A DNA stretch of 64,000 nt from Allodiplogaster sudhausi (GCA_945643635.1 CALZFC010000007.1:1494501-1558500), one strand, 5' to 3'. Positions 47,601 to 62,200 are shown, numbered from the stretch's first letter. Notes: generated by a model not told the origin, from the sequence alone. A program made the numbers and translations.

Positions 47601-50600
47601 GGAAATACGCTAATCGCACGCAATGTTTTTTAATGTTAAAAAAGTAGATAATTTTTTTGAGCCGAGTGCAATCGTGAACGAGTCGACTTGTATGGCGTGT
47701 TCATTCAACACGGCAGGGGCAACCTGTAAGAGGAAGATGACTTGGGAGTGGAGAGGAGAACTTTGTACGCCCCATTTTCAATACTTGTTTTTTTTAACTC
47801 GACATTTTATTTGATTCTCTCTTTCACACGCATTTTCCTTTTTTACTATCTTTTGTACGAACGATCGCCTCTTGAAGTGCCGTGCTCTCGTTCCGAGTTC
47901 GACCGAGTAATGCAGCAATTAGAAGGCGAGAACTTTGGCAAGCCACCCCGGCCCTTCCACACTCTTAAGAAAGAAGACCAGCAGAAGCTGGAGAAGAAGC
48001 GCATTCAAGGTTCCTACTTAACGTCATCTAATGAGGATTGACACTAGCCTGGTTTAGATTACTGTAGAAAGGTGTACGGTAAGATTCATTTAACGAAGAA
48101 TGAAATGCGCGAGTCGACGGTCTGCCAGCGGGAGAATGCTTTTTATGTCAACACCGTCCTTGCTTTTCGCGATCGGCGGTAAGTGAGATAACGAGAGATG
48201 AGAGGAAAAAAGAGAGAGAGAGAGGGAGAAAGTGATGAGATAGAGGGAAAAAGAGAGATGCTAGATAGAGTGGAGAGTAGAAGAGTGACGTGAGATAGAC
48301 TGCCTCAGATACGAGTACAAGGAGAGGCTGAAGAAGGCCAAAGCTGCGATGGATTCGCTGGCGGCAGATGACGCGGCCGAGCTTAAAAGTGCGAGGGGAA
48401 GGGTCGTCTTATTCGAGAGTCTGCAACTCGCTCACAAGTGCATTCTCAACTCATTCTATGGATATGTCATGCGCAAGGGATCCAGATGGTTCGATTCTTT
48501 CTCTTCTCTCTCTTCTTACCATCTGTCTGGCCTCATACTCTCTCAGTCCTGTTGAAGGTTCTCAATGGAGATGGCTGGGATTGTCTGTCACACTGGAGCG
48601 AATATCATTACTGAAGCTCGTAAGCTGGTCGAGCAGATAGGAAGGGCTCTCGAATTGGATACCGACGGCATTTGGTGCCTCCTTCCCTCCTCCTTCCCGC
48701 AGAATGTCACATTCGATCTTCAGAATTGTTCCAAGAAGAGGGTTCGTCGTTCTTCTGTTTCTTTCTAGAGTAAGACCGGAAACTGGAGTCAGACAGAGAG
48801 CGAGAGAGAGAGAGTGAGAGATGTAGAGAGGAAGAGAGATCTCTACATTGAAGGTGACGCTCTCTTACCCGGCTGCCATGCTGAATGCACCCGTGCAAGG
48901 CCTCTTCACCAACGAACAATATCACAATCTCCAACCTGACGGCTCCTACACAGTTTCCAAGGAGAATTCCATCTATTTTGAAGTGGATGGCCCATATCAA
49001 GCAATCATTCTCCCGGCTTCTAAGGAGGAGGGCAAGAAGCTCAAGAAGAGGTTTCTTATTCTTTTTATCTTATTTGGCAGAACGTTGTTATCTTTAGCAG
49101 CGGTCCTTGGAAGCTCTTATCCCTTGTAATATTTGATTAAGGTACGCCGTCTTCAACCTCGACGGATCCTTAGCAGAATTGAAAGGATTCGAGTTGAAGA
49201 GACGCGGAGAGCTGAGCATTGTCAAGCAGTTCCAGTCACAAGTCTTCAAGGCGTTTCTCAGAGGAAAGACCCTTGAAGAGGTTTTTATTCTGTAACATTC
49301 CTACAATGAGTTATCCGATTCATGGCCACAAAGAATGAGAATCCCCTTCTCTTATTTATTTATTTTTTCGGTCTCAGCGTTGTGGTTTCTTTTGTGACTA
49401 ACATGCTCGCAACATAATTTACTGTTGCGAATTCGCGATAGACAGCCTGGGGGTATATTTTCGGCTGTGTATGTGAGAGAGAGAGAGAGCGAGAGCGCTT
49501 ATGCCGATTTAGATGTACCTTTTCAGTTTGCGGCATGATTAGAATATCAATGAGAGAGTTGGACAGCGAGAGAGATCAGGGAGGGAGGGAAGTCGTCCAT
49601 CACAATTACATTGAAGAAAAATTCAACGAGAACAGCGTCTAAGAAATGTGCAAAGCAGCAAAACCCCGTTGACACCTTTGGCCAAGCGATCTGTTCATTA
49701 AGCCTTTCATTGCAGGCTTATGAGAGTGTGGCCCGAGAGGCGAACTACTGGCTCGATCTCCTCTTCTCTCGCGGCACCGATCTAAATGATTCCGAGCTCT
49801 TTGAATTAATTGGAGAGAATCGATCGATGAGTCGGAAACTCGAAGATTACGGCGGCCAGAAGAGCACATCAATTTCCACTGCTAAGAGGCTGGCTGAATT
49901 TCTGGGAGATGATGTTGTCAAGGTTTACTGAATATTTTTATTTTCTAATTTGAAAGTACTTTTATGGATTGTGATTGTAGGAAGCGGGTCTGGCATGCAA
50001 CTTCGTGATCTGCTCGCAGCCACTGGATGCCCCGGTCACTGAGAGGGCTCTTCCCATTGCCATCTTCCATTCCGAACCAGCCGTCACCGCTCATTTCATC
50101 AGGAAATGGACAAAGATGACATCAGTCAACCAGGACAACATCGACATTCGAGATGTTTCTTTCTTTTCTTCCTCTTTTCACCTTTGTTCCTTTATCCCCC
50201 CTTCCCACTTGCGGCGTGGGTGCGTATTTTGCAATGTTGTAGAATGCGCGAAGCGCAGTAAGAAATAATTAACGCTTATCTAACGAGACATTAAAGATAT
50301 TCTGATAAATTGAACAGTGATTAATGCGAAATAAGTGTTAGTGTCCGAGTGCATTTCTCTATGAACGACATATTTGGTTTAGTTGCTGGACTGGTCATAT
50401 TACATCGAGCGACTTGGCAACTGCATACAGAAGATAGTCACAATTCCGGCCGCCCTCCAGGGCATTGCGAATCCCGTGCCGCGCATTCCCAATCCGGACT
50501 GGCTCGACAACAAGCTCAGGAATCGAGTGAATGCCGCTCTGCAGCCGAAGGTTTGAGAGGAGGGAGGATTATTATAAGAGGAAGAGAAATATACTTTCAG

Positions 50601-52318
50601 CTGACTGACCATTTCAACGTGATGAGTAAGACGGAGAAGCGGAAGATGATTGAAGAAGAGGACGGAAGAGCAAAGAGATCGAGGATGGCGAGAGAGCAGG
50701 AGAATGATGAGAATGCAGAAATTGTTGAAGTGGAAGAGAGGAGTACTCAGCCAAGAGACGGAGGGGGGCTGAGAGTGGCCAACTTGGAGAAGGAAGGAGT
50801 CACTGCATGGATCGCCAGTCTCAAGGCAGTCTGGAGGAAGAGGAGGAGTGAGAGAGCGCAGAGAAAGAGAGACGCCGCCCGGATGCCCCTCCAGTCTTCT
50901 TCTTCTTCCTCTTTCCTACCCTCCAGCAGGACTTTGGTCGGCCAGTCTGTTTTCGCCTCCGCTGCGCTCAATCATTGGCAGGTTTGGTTGTTCGCAAAGA
51001 AAGAAGTGCTGTTTTGACTTTATATTAGAATAAAAAAATTAGATTGTGATAACAACTTATGCCTTGGGCGGGGGAATGTGAAAATGTAATCGCAATGTGA
51101 AATTGCTCTGCGTATTCTCGGCCATATTGCAGATCATCTCAGTGGAAGAGGGGAGCGAGAAAGGAGTTTGGTGGCTTTGGCTCACGGCCAGGGGCAGACT
51201 GCAGAGAGTCTCTGCCAGAGCACGCAGAACTCTTCTCGTCAATCAGAAGACACCCAGAGTCGCGGCTGGGGATGAGGCACTCAAGCAATGTGTTAGGAGG
51301 TGAGGGGACGAGAGAAAGGGAAGAGAATGAAGAGAAGAGTATATGATAAGGATTGTTCTGTCAGAGTCCTCCCTCGTGGTCGCCAAGCTTTCTATCTTTA
51401 CGAGTACACGGTGGATGAATCTCGTCTCGACTCGTGCATCGACCGACTCCGAATGGAGATTTGCACTGAAGGAGTGGAGGGAGTGTACGAGTCGGAGACT
51501 CCGCCCCTATTCCGACTTCTTTCTACTCTCGGTTGTGCTGCTCAGTTCAAGATTATTGTGAGGCACATTTATATTTCTAATTTCTTTGTACTATATTTCA
51601 TGTTCTGCAATAATTCACCTTTTCTCAGGCCGGCTCTGCGGATGTGGAGCAAGCTTCACGTCTTCCTGTTCACAATTACCTGACCGACGTGAAGATCAGC
51701 TCCATCTTCTACTACAAATATTCGCAGGTTTTTTTTGCAAATAAATTTATTTCCTTGTTTATTTATTGATGTAATCATATGCTGAAAACCTTTCATTAGG
51801 ACACTCGCCAAATGATTGGAGTAATCGATTCTGCTGGAGGAGAGGGCATCTTCTGGACAGTCGGAATTCAGCAGCAACTGCCCAACTTATCCACCACCTA
51901 CCGAACTGTCTTTGACCAATTGTCTGTCTATTCAGCGAATACTTTTATTTGTGAATGGGTAGTGTAAATTCAGGGACAAGGAAAAGTACCCGCCCGATCT
52001 TCGCCCTGAGATTCCCATCGCTTCACGTAACTTCAGACGGGCAGACGAAGCAGAGAAGGAGTTGGAGAAGGTCGGACGTCTTTCTTTCTTAGTTCTCGAT
52101 GTATTCCCCTTTCTTTTTTTTTCTTTTTTTAAATTAAGTTCCCTTCTCTCTAGTCTGTTCCATGCTCTCTTCGTTATTTCCTCTTTCTTCAGTGGCTCCG
52201 CCGTCGTGTCAGTGACTCCACCCGAATTCACTTTCTCTCTTGCATTTGTGATAAGAAGAGCGAATCCTCCCTCCGTTCTCTGGCGATTCTTCCGGTTGTC
52301 CCCATTAACGTGCCGGTC

Positions 52319-52365
<47 letters not shown>

Positions 52366-53247
52366 TCTCTCTCGCTCTCTCGCATGTCTCACCCACTTTT
52401 TACCCTGCCAAATTCTAGGAAGAGCCCTCTGGCCTTCTCAGCAACGTTGACTTCGGTCGTTCGATGGCGAAGCGAGTGGTGAAACACTTCTTCAACAGCT
52501 TCATCTACCTCCAGGTGCGATCTCTTTCCATGTTCTCTTTGTGATCTACAAAATGGAAAAAAAAACGTGAGAGTGAGATTAATCTAAGAGATTTTCCTCT
52601 CAGGACTGCATGGAATGGGCTCGCTACCTGCACATTCCCATCGGCAACATCCCGACTGACCCGGCTGCCTTCGGTCTGGATGTCTTCTTCGCCAGGAATC
52701 TGGAGAGAGCCGGACACGCTCTCTGGGCTTCTGCCTCTTCACGACCTGACTTTGGTGGAAAACAGGTTAAAGACGAGGGTGGCGAGAGAGAAAGTGAGAT
52801 AGAGATTAGAGAACTAATATATCGTGGCTTCCTTTAGGTGGAAGACATGCGAGTGTCCTGCGAGTGGAGTCCCCTGCAGAAGGATGCTTCCTCCCTTCTG
52901 TGCCGACCCGATCTCTCCATGCATTACTGCGTGGATGTTCAGGTTGGACGCCTTGCCTATTCTTCCTAGTAGAGAAGAGCCTGCTGCAGGTGGGTGCTCT
53001 CTCGGTATGCGCCCTCCTGCAACGAGCTCATCTCCTGGAGGCCGAGGGGGCGGACGACGCCCTTCAACTGGACGGTGGCCGCGGCTGCTCCGTCGAACCC
53101 GCTGTCAAGATCCTGCGCTCCATGCTCGCCGACCTCGTCCGCGACATTGTCTCCAGCAACAGTAAACATGCCGACCACTTGGTGCTCGATCTGTCAAGGT
53201 CTCTTTCTCTCTCTCTCTCTCTTCTCTCTCTTTCTCTCGCTCTCTCT

Positions 53248-53293
<46 letters not shown>

Positions 53294-55237
53294 ATGTCAC
53301 CTAATAAGCGATTGCCTCTTCGCAGATGGCTGCACTGCCCCTCCTCTCTCCTCTTCGACCCCGCCCTGGTACGCTACGTGGACACCCTGGAGCGTAAGAT
53401 GTGTCTGCTTCTGTCGCGGGAGTGTTCCCGCCTTGGCTGCTCGCCCCTTCTCGCTTCCTCTTCTCGATTCATTCTCTCCACTCAGAAAACGAACCGTGCA
53501 GATGCAGACAATCTCGTCGCTCTTCTCACTGAGGTCGCTTTCTTTTAATTTGACGAGTCTAGCTATGTTTTTTTCCTCAGTCTTTTAACTTTTCCCTTGA
53601 ATGTATTGCTTTAGTCGCTTCGCTCCACGCCTCTCTTCGGTGCGTGTCACTTCAAGCCAGTGACTGCATGGAGCACTCTTCTCTTCAAAGACAGCCACAA
53701 CTATACTGGTGGGTCTCTCCCTTAAAAATGATGTTTAGTGTTCATATAAATCACGCTTTATGCGCAGGGAAACAGGCTGTTGTTGTGCTTTTTGTATATG
53801 TGATTAATTAAACTGTTCTATTTAATTGTGATTGTATACAGGAATCGTGGATGAAGAAGTGGAGTCTCCCATTACGCCTTCTCTGGAAGAGGATTCGGAG
53901 AGACCTATTGGAGAAGAGAGACGGCAGAGAAGGAGAGCGGAGTGCAGATGGAAAGCGATAGACGAGTTGAAGAGTCTGCCACATCCACTCAACGAAGAGT
54001 TCGAAGAGATTGTCACTGGATATCTGCTTCTTTCTGAGCAAAGAATGACTGAAGTTCGCCTTCTCCTTTTTCGTTTTTTTCTGATCTACACTTTTGTCTA
54101 TAAATATGTATTTGACGATTTTGTTAATATTTGTAATGAATGTAATATAAATTTCCTCTCTGCCTCTCCTTTCCAGCCCGAGGAAAGAACAGAAGAATCA
54201 CTCTCAGCAGCTCGTGGTTCCATTGTGCGTGGAGAGGTGTTGCAGCGTCTTCTACAGATAGCAGAGAAGGGCCGCCGCAGGGGAGGCGCAGATGCAGAGT
54301 CTGCGTCTCTGCTTATCCATGCGGTCTGCGATGCTCTCTCGTCTGACTCTCTCGTTCATGATGACATCTCCTCTGCCAGGGAACAACTCTATCGCCTTCT
54401 CTCTCCACCAGATACAGTCACCCACAAAAGTTCGCAATCACTTATAAAGCTTGTTCAATAGCTTGGTCGTTCTCTAACTCTCTACGTCGTTATCTCCCTC
54501 TGCCGCACGACTCACTCTCACTTCGCTTTCCTCCTCTCTCTTTCTTTCTCTCTCTCTGTCTCTCTCTCTCTCTCTTCCTCCCTTATCTCCTTAGGTATCT
54601 TCATCGTGAGTCTCCTCTGCTCGAACTGCGGAGAGGCAGAAGATGTGGACATCTCTGAGGACTCGGCCTGGTCGTGCCCCTCTTGTGGCTCTGCCACTTC
54701 TCCTAACTACGTCGATAAGAGAGTGAATGACCAGCTCATGGAATCTCTCTCCGCCTTCCTCGTCCAAGATCATCAATGCACCAAGTGTAAGCAGGTCAGC
54801 AGCTACAGGGTGTGGGAGGGGGGTTGATAGCAAAATTTTCAAAAATAGAACTCTTTTCAAATGCATGCAAACCTAGCCAGAAATGGGGTGCCCCCTACCA
54901 CGTTTGAGGGCCAATCAACTTATTTTCAAATACCAGAAACAAATTCAGAAACAAAATAACATGCTTGATACTGAATTTACCGACTTTATAACATACTTAT
55001 GACTTATATTTTTATCCTTTTCTTCTTACCCACACGGATGTGGCACTTGAAAAGTTATCAGACTTGAAAGATAAAACGAGGAAATAGGAAAAGAAAGTAA
55101 ATTCGAAAACAGTTTAAGGTTGAACAGAAATAGATCCGATTGTTGTTTCTGATGAAATTATTAAAATTCATTTCCCAGACATTGACTATCTCTCTCTCCT
55201 CTCTCTCTCCTCACTCTCTCTCCTCTCTCTCTCTCTC

Positions 55238-55269
<32 letters not shown>

Positions 55270-55499
55270 CTCTCTCTCTCCATGACTCTCTACTCGATAT
55301 CTTCTCTCCACCTTTGCAGATTAAGCGAGAGAACTTGGCTGAGTTATGCGAGTGCAGTGGAACTCTGGCAAACTCGCAGAGCAGAGAAGATCTCCTCGTC
55401 TGTGTCTGCTCAGCAAAGGCAGTGGCCGAGAAACGAAATTTGGAGCATTCATTTGCTACTGCGGACTGGCTTCTCCAATCCTTCCTTACCCTCTCTTAG
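44606..55499 (+). CDS. POLE: DNA polymerase epsilon catalytic subunit A
   Basis: Leading-strand replicative polymerase with 3'-5' proofreading, nuclear. Forty exons, all in frame, total 2,130 residues: 44606-44640, 44687-44810, 44865-44948, 44996-45127, 45188-45408, 45465-45699, 45759-45967, 46056-46175, 46228-46360, 46466-46579, 46639-46767, 46882-47001, 47240-47443, 47662-47764, 47878-48009, 48058-48178, 48309-48488, 48558-48741, 48854-49050, 49142-49280, 49716-49922, 49981-50154, 50383-50550, 50601-50981, 51133-51299, 51338-51557, 51629-51727, 51800-51921, 51974-52070, 52193-52315, 52419-52514, 52604-52765, 52838-52942, 52990-53198, 53326-53533, 53615-53708, 53842-54053, 54177-54429, 54595-54794, 55320-55499. 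Exo I '[10 protein letters not shown]', Exo II 'YNGDFFDW', Exo III '[13 protein letters not shown]'; Pol motif A '[15 protein letters not shown]', B '[15 protein letters not shown]', C '[10 protein letters not shown]'. C-terminal CysA ('[11 protein letters not shown]', 'WSCPSCGSA') and CysB ('QCTKCKQ', 'ELCECSG') are present. It should be active. Confidence 0.96.
52318..52384 (+). repeat. (CT)n tract in a POLE intron
   Basis: Nearly pure CT dinucleotides, between exons 52193-52315 and 52419-52514. Similar intronic tracts in POLE occur at 53203-53293 (CT), 54540-54580 (CT), 55185-55283 (CT with TCCTC period), 48200-48240 (GA) and 48798-48840 (GA). Confidence 0.85.
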
Positions 55500-56257
55500 G
55501 CTATTATTTTAATGTTGTGTTTCTGCTGGTGAAAAGTTATGTCCACCTTTTTCCCTCTTTCATCGCTTTCCTTTTGTTTAATTAATACTGTTCCTTAATG
55601 CTTCACTGGTTTTCCTTGAGCATAAACGGGTATTCAATGAAGTGCTAACGATAACACCCGCCGGCTCTCCTAGTTCTTTGAATTGATAAACATGTGTGCT
55701 TGGTACCCAATGGAGAGGGAGAGTAGACAATGAAGGGAGGGGTCTAGAAATGTGAAAGCAACGCCGTCCATTATCGACCTTTATCATAAGAGAAATACAA
55801 ATACTCATGGGATATACAGAAAAGCTTCAGCTTCCGTATAGCCTGCGGGGAGATATCTAAAGGCTCGTCGCCTGTAGCAATAAGGGGGTGAGTGGATCGT
55901 ACCCGCAAGTGAATCAGTGGGGAAAAAGGTGATAAAGTCAGGGATTCCACTAGTTCAACCACTTCGATGAGTATGACTAAACTTGGTAAAGTAACGTTCT
56001 AAGATAAAGATCAATCAGAAGTGTTGTTGCTCCCTTTTCCGAAGGGAAGAATCGTGAAAGTGAGCAAAGAAGGAGGAAAGAGACGACGGTGACAAAGATA
56101 TGAAGCGAAAGAATCGGATACAAAGGAGTGAGAGATCGAGGAAAGAACTACCACTTCAAGATCTTCCAAAAACATCGAGAAGTCAGTGAGTACGAAAAAG
56201 TGTGCTGAGATAAAGCGAGTTAGAGGGAAGCATGAACAGTAAGAGAGTGGAGTGTGT
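55500..56257. other. Convergent 3' region between POLE and PPP4R1
   Basis: About 760 bp between the two stop codons. It should hold both 3' UTRs. No gene, RNA or repeat family is visible; the sequence is purine-rich on the plus strand from 56040. Confidence 0.55.
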
Positions 56258-59200
56258 CTAGCAGTTGGAAGAGGAGAGGGCGGTGGGGCTGGAGGAGATG
56301 TCCATGTCAGAAGAGTCGTAGATGTCCGAAGCTGACGAATCCATCCAGGCCTTCCTCTCCAGCATACTCTCTTCGCGGACAGACAAGCGCAGCCCGCGCT
56401 CTTTCACCTCAAACAGCAACTAATTAGGCAGGGAAGGCCAGGAATAAAGGAGGAACCTCAATGATCTCCTTGGCAGGGTTGGCCCCGAGTGCCAGCCGGG
56501 CATGCCTGGCCACGTCCATGTCCAGGTCAGCAGAGAGGGCGTCCATGCACTCAGCTGCAGAAGAAGAGACCGGAACCAGGGGACTCAGGCAACGAGCGAC
56601 GGAGAGACGGATGTTGGCCACTTCTGCAAGCAGCCAAGAAAGGCAGGAAGGAGAGACACCTAAGGGAACATACGATCGCTTGCCAGCTGGAGAAGATGGG
56701 GAAGGAGGAGATGGCAGAAGTGGGACGGCCGAAGGAGGCGACTGCTCTCCTCGCACATGTGGACGAAGCTGAAAGAGAGAGGGAGAGAGAGAGAGCGAGG
56801 ATGAGAGATATAAAGAAATGGAGAGAGAGAAAGATAGAAGAAAATAGAGGTAGAGAGAGAGGCGGATATGGAAGGAGATAAAACAAAGAAGAAAGAGAAA
56901 TGATCTTGACTGTTCACTTACGTTTGCCGCCGACTCCACCTCTGGGAGCATGCGAAGCCACGTGCGCAGTCAGAGATGAAGGCGCGAGTGAGGGGAGCAG
57001 AGGGGGCGGGGTCGGAGTCGGATTCACTTTGAGAGTCTCGCCACTCCACCAGCAGCATCCGACTCAGAATACGAGCCATGAGACGAGTGGACTCTCCTCG
57101 CACCTCTGACACTCGATCTGAACACAGTCAATCGCTTGCAAGGGAATCTTCTATGCATACAACGCATCATTTTTATTTCGACTTTCTAGATCGATTGCCA
57201 GAAATCAACTTTGCTTTCTTTTTTCCCTAAATAGTCCCTTGCGATTTTAAATTGATCTAAAAATAGCACGACATCGCGGCTGTTGGTCTATTCATTTTCC
57301 ACATCTGGCTTGAGCTCGCTGGCATGGCAAGCGCGGCGCAGTATTCCGCGTTCACTCAAAAAATGCCGAACTTTTACCTGTACACTCTTTTAGCCCTTTT
57401 TTTAAAATATTCATATCGGTGAAATTCATTCAAAAACGCACGAGGGTATAAAAAAATTATTTCGACTGCAGCTATTGCTCTGGACTGGTGAAATCAAAAT
57501 CTGAGGAGAGAAGGCAAATGAGGGGAAGAGAGTATGAACGCCTTGAAAGGAAAAGAGATAAGATTGCAAACCAGTAGCAAGGGTGAGAGCAATGCCCGAG
57601 ATTGTGTCGTTGATCACCTGTACATCGTACAACTCGCAGAGCAATGAGCACTGTCTAAAGAATGAAGTCCCTTTAAACAGCTATCATTCCACTTCATTAT
57701 TTACGTTTCAATAGATAAAAACACAATTCTCCATACAAATGAACTGGCTGACTTCGCAAATTCCAGTCGGAATCTCCAGTTAGTTTCACAATCGCGATCC
57801 ATACGAAGGAAGTGAGGAAGCTTCTTCAGCATAAGGCGACGGCTGTCGACACTCAGGCACTGGAAAGGGAGGGTGAGATGGAGTTAGAAAGAGCAATACG
57901 GGACAGGGGGAGAGAAAGGAAGAAAGAAAAGAGAGAGAGAGAGAGAGTGAGAGAGAAAGATCTATCCGGTCATTACCTTGTAGAACTCGGCGAGATGCTT
58001 GAGAACTCCTTCCCTGACTTCATCGACATCATCTCGGAAAGAGTCGAAGATGGGCAGCAGATCCCTCTCGGAAATCTCCGAGCCAACAATGGCAGCCATC
58101 AAGTGGAGAGAGTGCGCGAGACTCACGCGGACTCGCCACTGGAAGGGAAGTACTGATTACGGCTCGGAAGACGCAAAGGAGGCGAGTCTACTTGATGATC
58201 CGCTGCGAGTGCCTTGTACGTCTCCCTCAACTCTTCCCAGTTCTTCCTGCCCAGAGTGAAGGCCACAGCTGGGAAGTTGTGCGCGCACTGTCTGTTCATG
58301 TCTGCATCGGTGGACTGCCCTCCACTCACCATCCGCACAAAGTGTTCCACTAGTTCAGATGGAACAATCTCAAGAGGATGCTTTCATTCCCTACTCTCTT
58401 CTCTTCTCTTCCAGAACCAACCGCCTGTTCAGACTGATTCTGGTCACCTTCAGAATGGTACGTCTTGAGACTCTCCCTGTCCTCTTCATCCCTCGATTCT
58501 TCCTCTGCAGAGGGAGTCCCAGCAAGTAGATCTACTCTCTTTTCCATGAATGAAGAAGTCTCTGCCTCGGGTACTCCTGCCCCGAACGGAGTCATCTCTC
58601 CCTCCGTGCCACAATCATAGTCGGCAGCTGATGATCCCCAGTACAAATAGTCGTAGTATGCCTTCTCACTATCGGACTAAATTCTTTCTTTTAGTATACG
58701 TTTACAAATACTAAATTCTTATTATAAAAGTAGATAAATCCACAGCCTCTTGAAGACCAGACGAACCTCATCTTTCACTGCCGCACTAGTGTTAGAGTTA
58801 TCGTCAGCGAATTCGTCGTGGATGGTGGAGAGATCCTCCATGGAGTGGCATTGGGAGGAGATGAGCGAGGCAGGGGCTGAGGAAGGCAGCTGGATTCTCT
58901 GCATCGACAGAGTGAGTCTGGCTGCGGCTGCCGCTGCACTCTCCTCACCCACCGTCAACTCTTCCATCAGACAGTTCAGTAGCCTTAATCAATTGACTTC
59001 GCCCTCTCTCTTTCTCTACCCCTCCCCCCCATTCGCCCTCTTCTCCCCTCTCTCTAGCCCTCTCTTCTGCCATTCGTGCCCTCCGTTTTTGATCTACTCA
59101 TCCAATAGCAATACCTGCCATCATCATCTTCGTCACAAAGGGACTGAGTGGAGAGAGGCTTCTCGTTGGGAAGATGAGGGATGAGGCATCCAGGAGGGAG

Positions 59201-62200
59201 TGGCCAGTTGGCGAGGTCACTGCTGCTGGCAGAGCGGGAGGAGCACGAGTCAAGCTCCTCGTCGTCACTTCCCTCGCAGACTTGGCCATTCCGAAGGACA
59301 AGTCCAGTCACGGAGGGACGGGCGAAGGTCGAGATGAAGGGGCCGAGTTCTTGGAACGCCACGAAGCACACCTGTAAGAAGGAGTAGTCAATCACAGCAA
59401 ATGAGAGAATCTGCGAACCCATCGTGAATTATCACGAAGAAGACGAACAAAGCGATGAGCCAGAAGGGCTCTCCGGGTGGCAGGGGGGCAGAAGATGGCA
59501 ACGTCCACGAACACCTCGCAAACTGCTTTCCGCACTCCCCACATCTCATCCTTGCACAGGGCAACCAGATGAGGGACGGCGAACTCAAAATGGAAATCAG
59601 GTGCATTACGAGCTTGACAGAGAAGCAAAGCCATCCCACATAAAAACATTATACCTCAAAACTATTTCGCATCTAAATAAAGAAACAGATTTCAACAATT
59701 CATAACGTGACCATACCCATAAAAAAATCCTTAACGAACATCCAAAACAAACCATTAAATAAAGGCATCAAGCAATTCCATAACTACATGGTCTCAGTGA
59801 TAGCCAGTCATTTCAGTTCCATTATAATTGCAAGTGCACGTCGGTTCCGAGTACGCTTTCAATTTTTAAAGGGAATACGACCAGGATGAGAAATCTGGAT
59901 GAATAGCTAATCAAAAGGGTATTTCAACCCTCGATCCGCATTAAGATACTGCAAACATCGGGTAGATATAAGTCGATACTATACCATTAGAGACATGCTA
60001 CATGCCAAAGATCAACTGATTGTGAGTGGGGGGAAGTCTTCTGGTGTTATCTCCATCTTTGTTCACCCCCTCCCTTCATTCCAAGTTCCGATTATTCCCT
60101 TGTCATACATAGCCTTCCTTCCTGTGTTATCACCTTGTTGCCGTCTAAGTGTCTTCTTTGTTCATTTCTCATGTTGTGTTTCTGTTTCTGTTCTTTCTCC
60201 TCATCGATCGACGAACCTCCATTGCGAACTTCTCTCCGAACATCTTGGCCAGCTCACCAAGGATCATAACGGCTGCCTGCAAAATTTATTTGAAAAAAGA
60301 AGAGGAGAGACAACAGGAAGGGAAGAAGACCGCAGAAGATGCAGCTATTTTTCTCCATCCCGATCAATTTTCAAAAACTCCAATCCCCATGCATTCCCTT
60401 CATAACTCGTCAAAGTTTTGAGATAGGGCAGAAAGAAAGAGTGGAATGTGTCACCAGAGTGACTCACCCAACCCTTGCCTGCACTTTACATTCTCAACCA
60501 TCGCAACCCTTCTACCATTGAAAAGGGCATACGACTGCTGATCAGCCAAAAGATAATCTGAAGGACGAGAAGCTATCTCCCACTCATACTTTTCGAATGT
60601 GGAAGGCTCTGTCGCCGAGAAGATGGGAATATCTAGGGAGGAAGTGTTCGAGCAGCCACAGCCGATCGCAGACCGCACCACACGAAACAGCACGGCAGAG
60701 CACCTTCAAGTATTACCATTAGGATGGATCAACGAAAAAAGGGGGAGGGGCCAGGTTCAGGGAGAAGAGTGCAAGGGGCAAACACATCAGAGAAGGAACC
60801 CCTTTTTGTTCCCTAATCGACGCACGGGGAGGACGAGAGGGAAACGAGAAAGTGGAAAGAGCGTTGGAGGGGGAAAAGCTAGAAAACAGGGAGATCTGAC
60901 GACGCGCTCAGCTCATTACAGCACATCAAAGCTGGCTGTGATATGAGCATCCAGTCGACAAATCACCCACCACTTTGACGTGCCAGTAAAGAACTTGTGC
61001 GGGGGTGGAGAGGAACGAGGGAGACATTAGATATGGTGCAGATTGAGAGGATGACGAAGGCCCACGAAGATATAGAAAAGGGAAAGCGGTGCAGGTGGCA
61101 GTGGCAGAGGGGGATGGGAACAGCAATCAGCACCGGTCGCATAGGGAGGGAGGCTCAGGCAGAAGGGCGAAAAACAGAATAGTGACACGTCGGTACACGA
61201 AGCGCGTCTCACTACCCATGTCTTTCACCCTCACATGGCCGAGTGCCTCAGATGGGAAGAAGAAGAAGGGAGAAGGAGCGGGAGGAGAAGAGAGAGCACT
61301 CCAAGGAGCAACTGCACATACGAAAAGGCAGATGGAGGAACGGAGGGGATAGGAGGAGGAGGGAGAGACATGGCAGAGATAGCGAGGGAAAGAATGAGAA
61401 GGGAGGGATGATGAAACTAGCGAGAGAAGGGCGAGAGGCGCAAGTAAGGGGGTGGCAGTGGCAGACGGCCAGTGTGCGTGTGTGAGAGACACAGAGAGAG
61501 GCAGACGAGAGAAGAAGACGGAGCATACACTGGGAAGCCCTCTCTACTTTCACTTTCGCAGTTGTGACTACTTGCCAGAATCGCGTCGTTCGTGCTCTTC
61601 TCTCTTTCTCTCCCCCTCTTCCACCGATCTCTCCTCTCTCTCTTCCCCTAACTCTCTCTCCTCTCCCCCGTTCTCTCTCTCTCTCTCTAACTTCCCTGTT
61701 GTGCGAGACCTTCTTCGGAGAATAAATGCAATGCATACACGAAGATCGAAACACGAGGAGAGATTGAGAGAGAGTGAGAGAGATTGAGAGAGAGAGAGAG
61801 AGCGAAAGAGAGAGGAAACAGAACGACGGGAAAGAGGAAGAGAGGGAGACAGACAAAGACAACAAAAGAAAGAAGAGGGGGAACGGATGATGGATGTCGC
61901 GACAGAGGCAACGCACTGCTGTCGATGCGACTCCCTGTGTAAAAGGGGCGGAGCTGGTGTTGACGGTGGGCGGAGTTGGAAGCAGACAAGGCAGAGAAAG
62001 AAGAAAAGGGAAGAGAGGGGTTGAAGAGAGTTGCACACAAAAAGAAAGCTAGAAGAACGAAGAAAAATACAAAAGCAGAAAGCGCCAGGGAGGCAGCCAT
62101 GACGCCCGATTCAACGGAGTGGTGCCGTTAGATTGTGCTGAGAGGATCGGTCGGAGGTAGAAGGTGCCAGAGGAAGGAGTGGAACAAAGGGTGACATCGA

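Noticed and set aside
61127..62100. Long Ser/Leu-rich antisense ORFs
   Set aside because: They translate GA/CT low-complexity sequence in a PPP4R1 intron.
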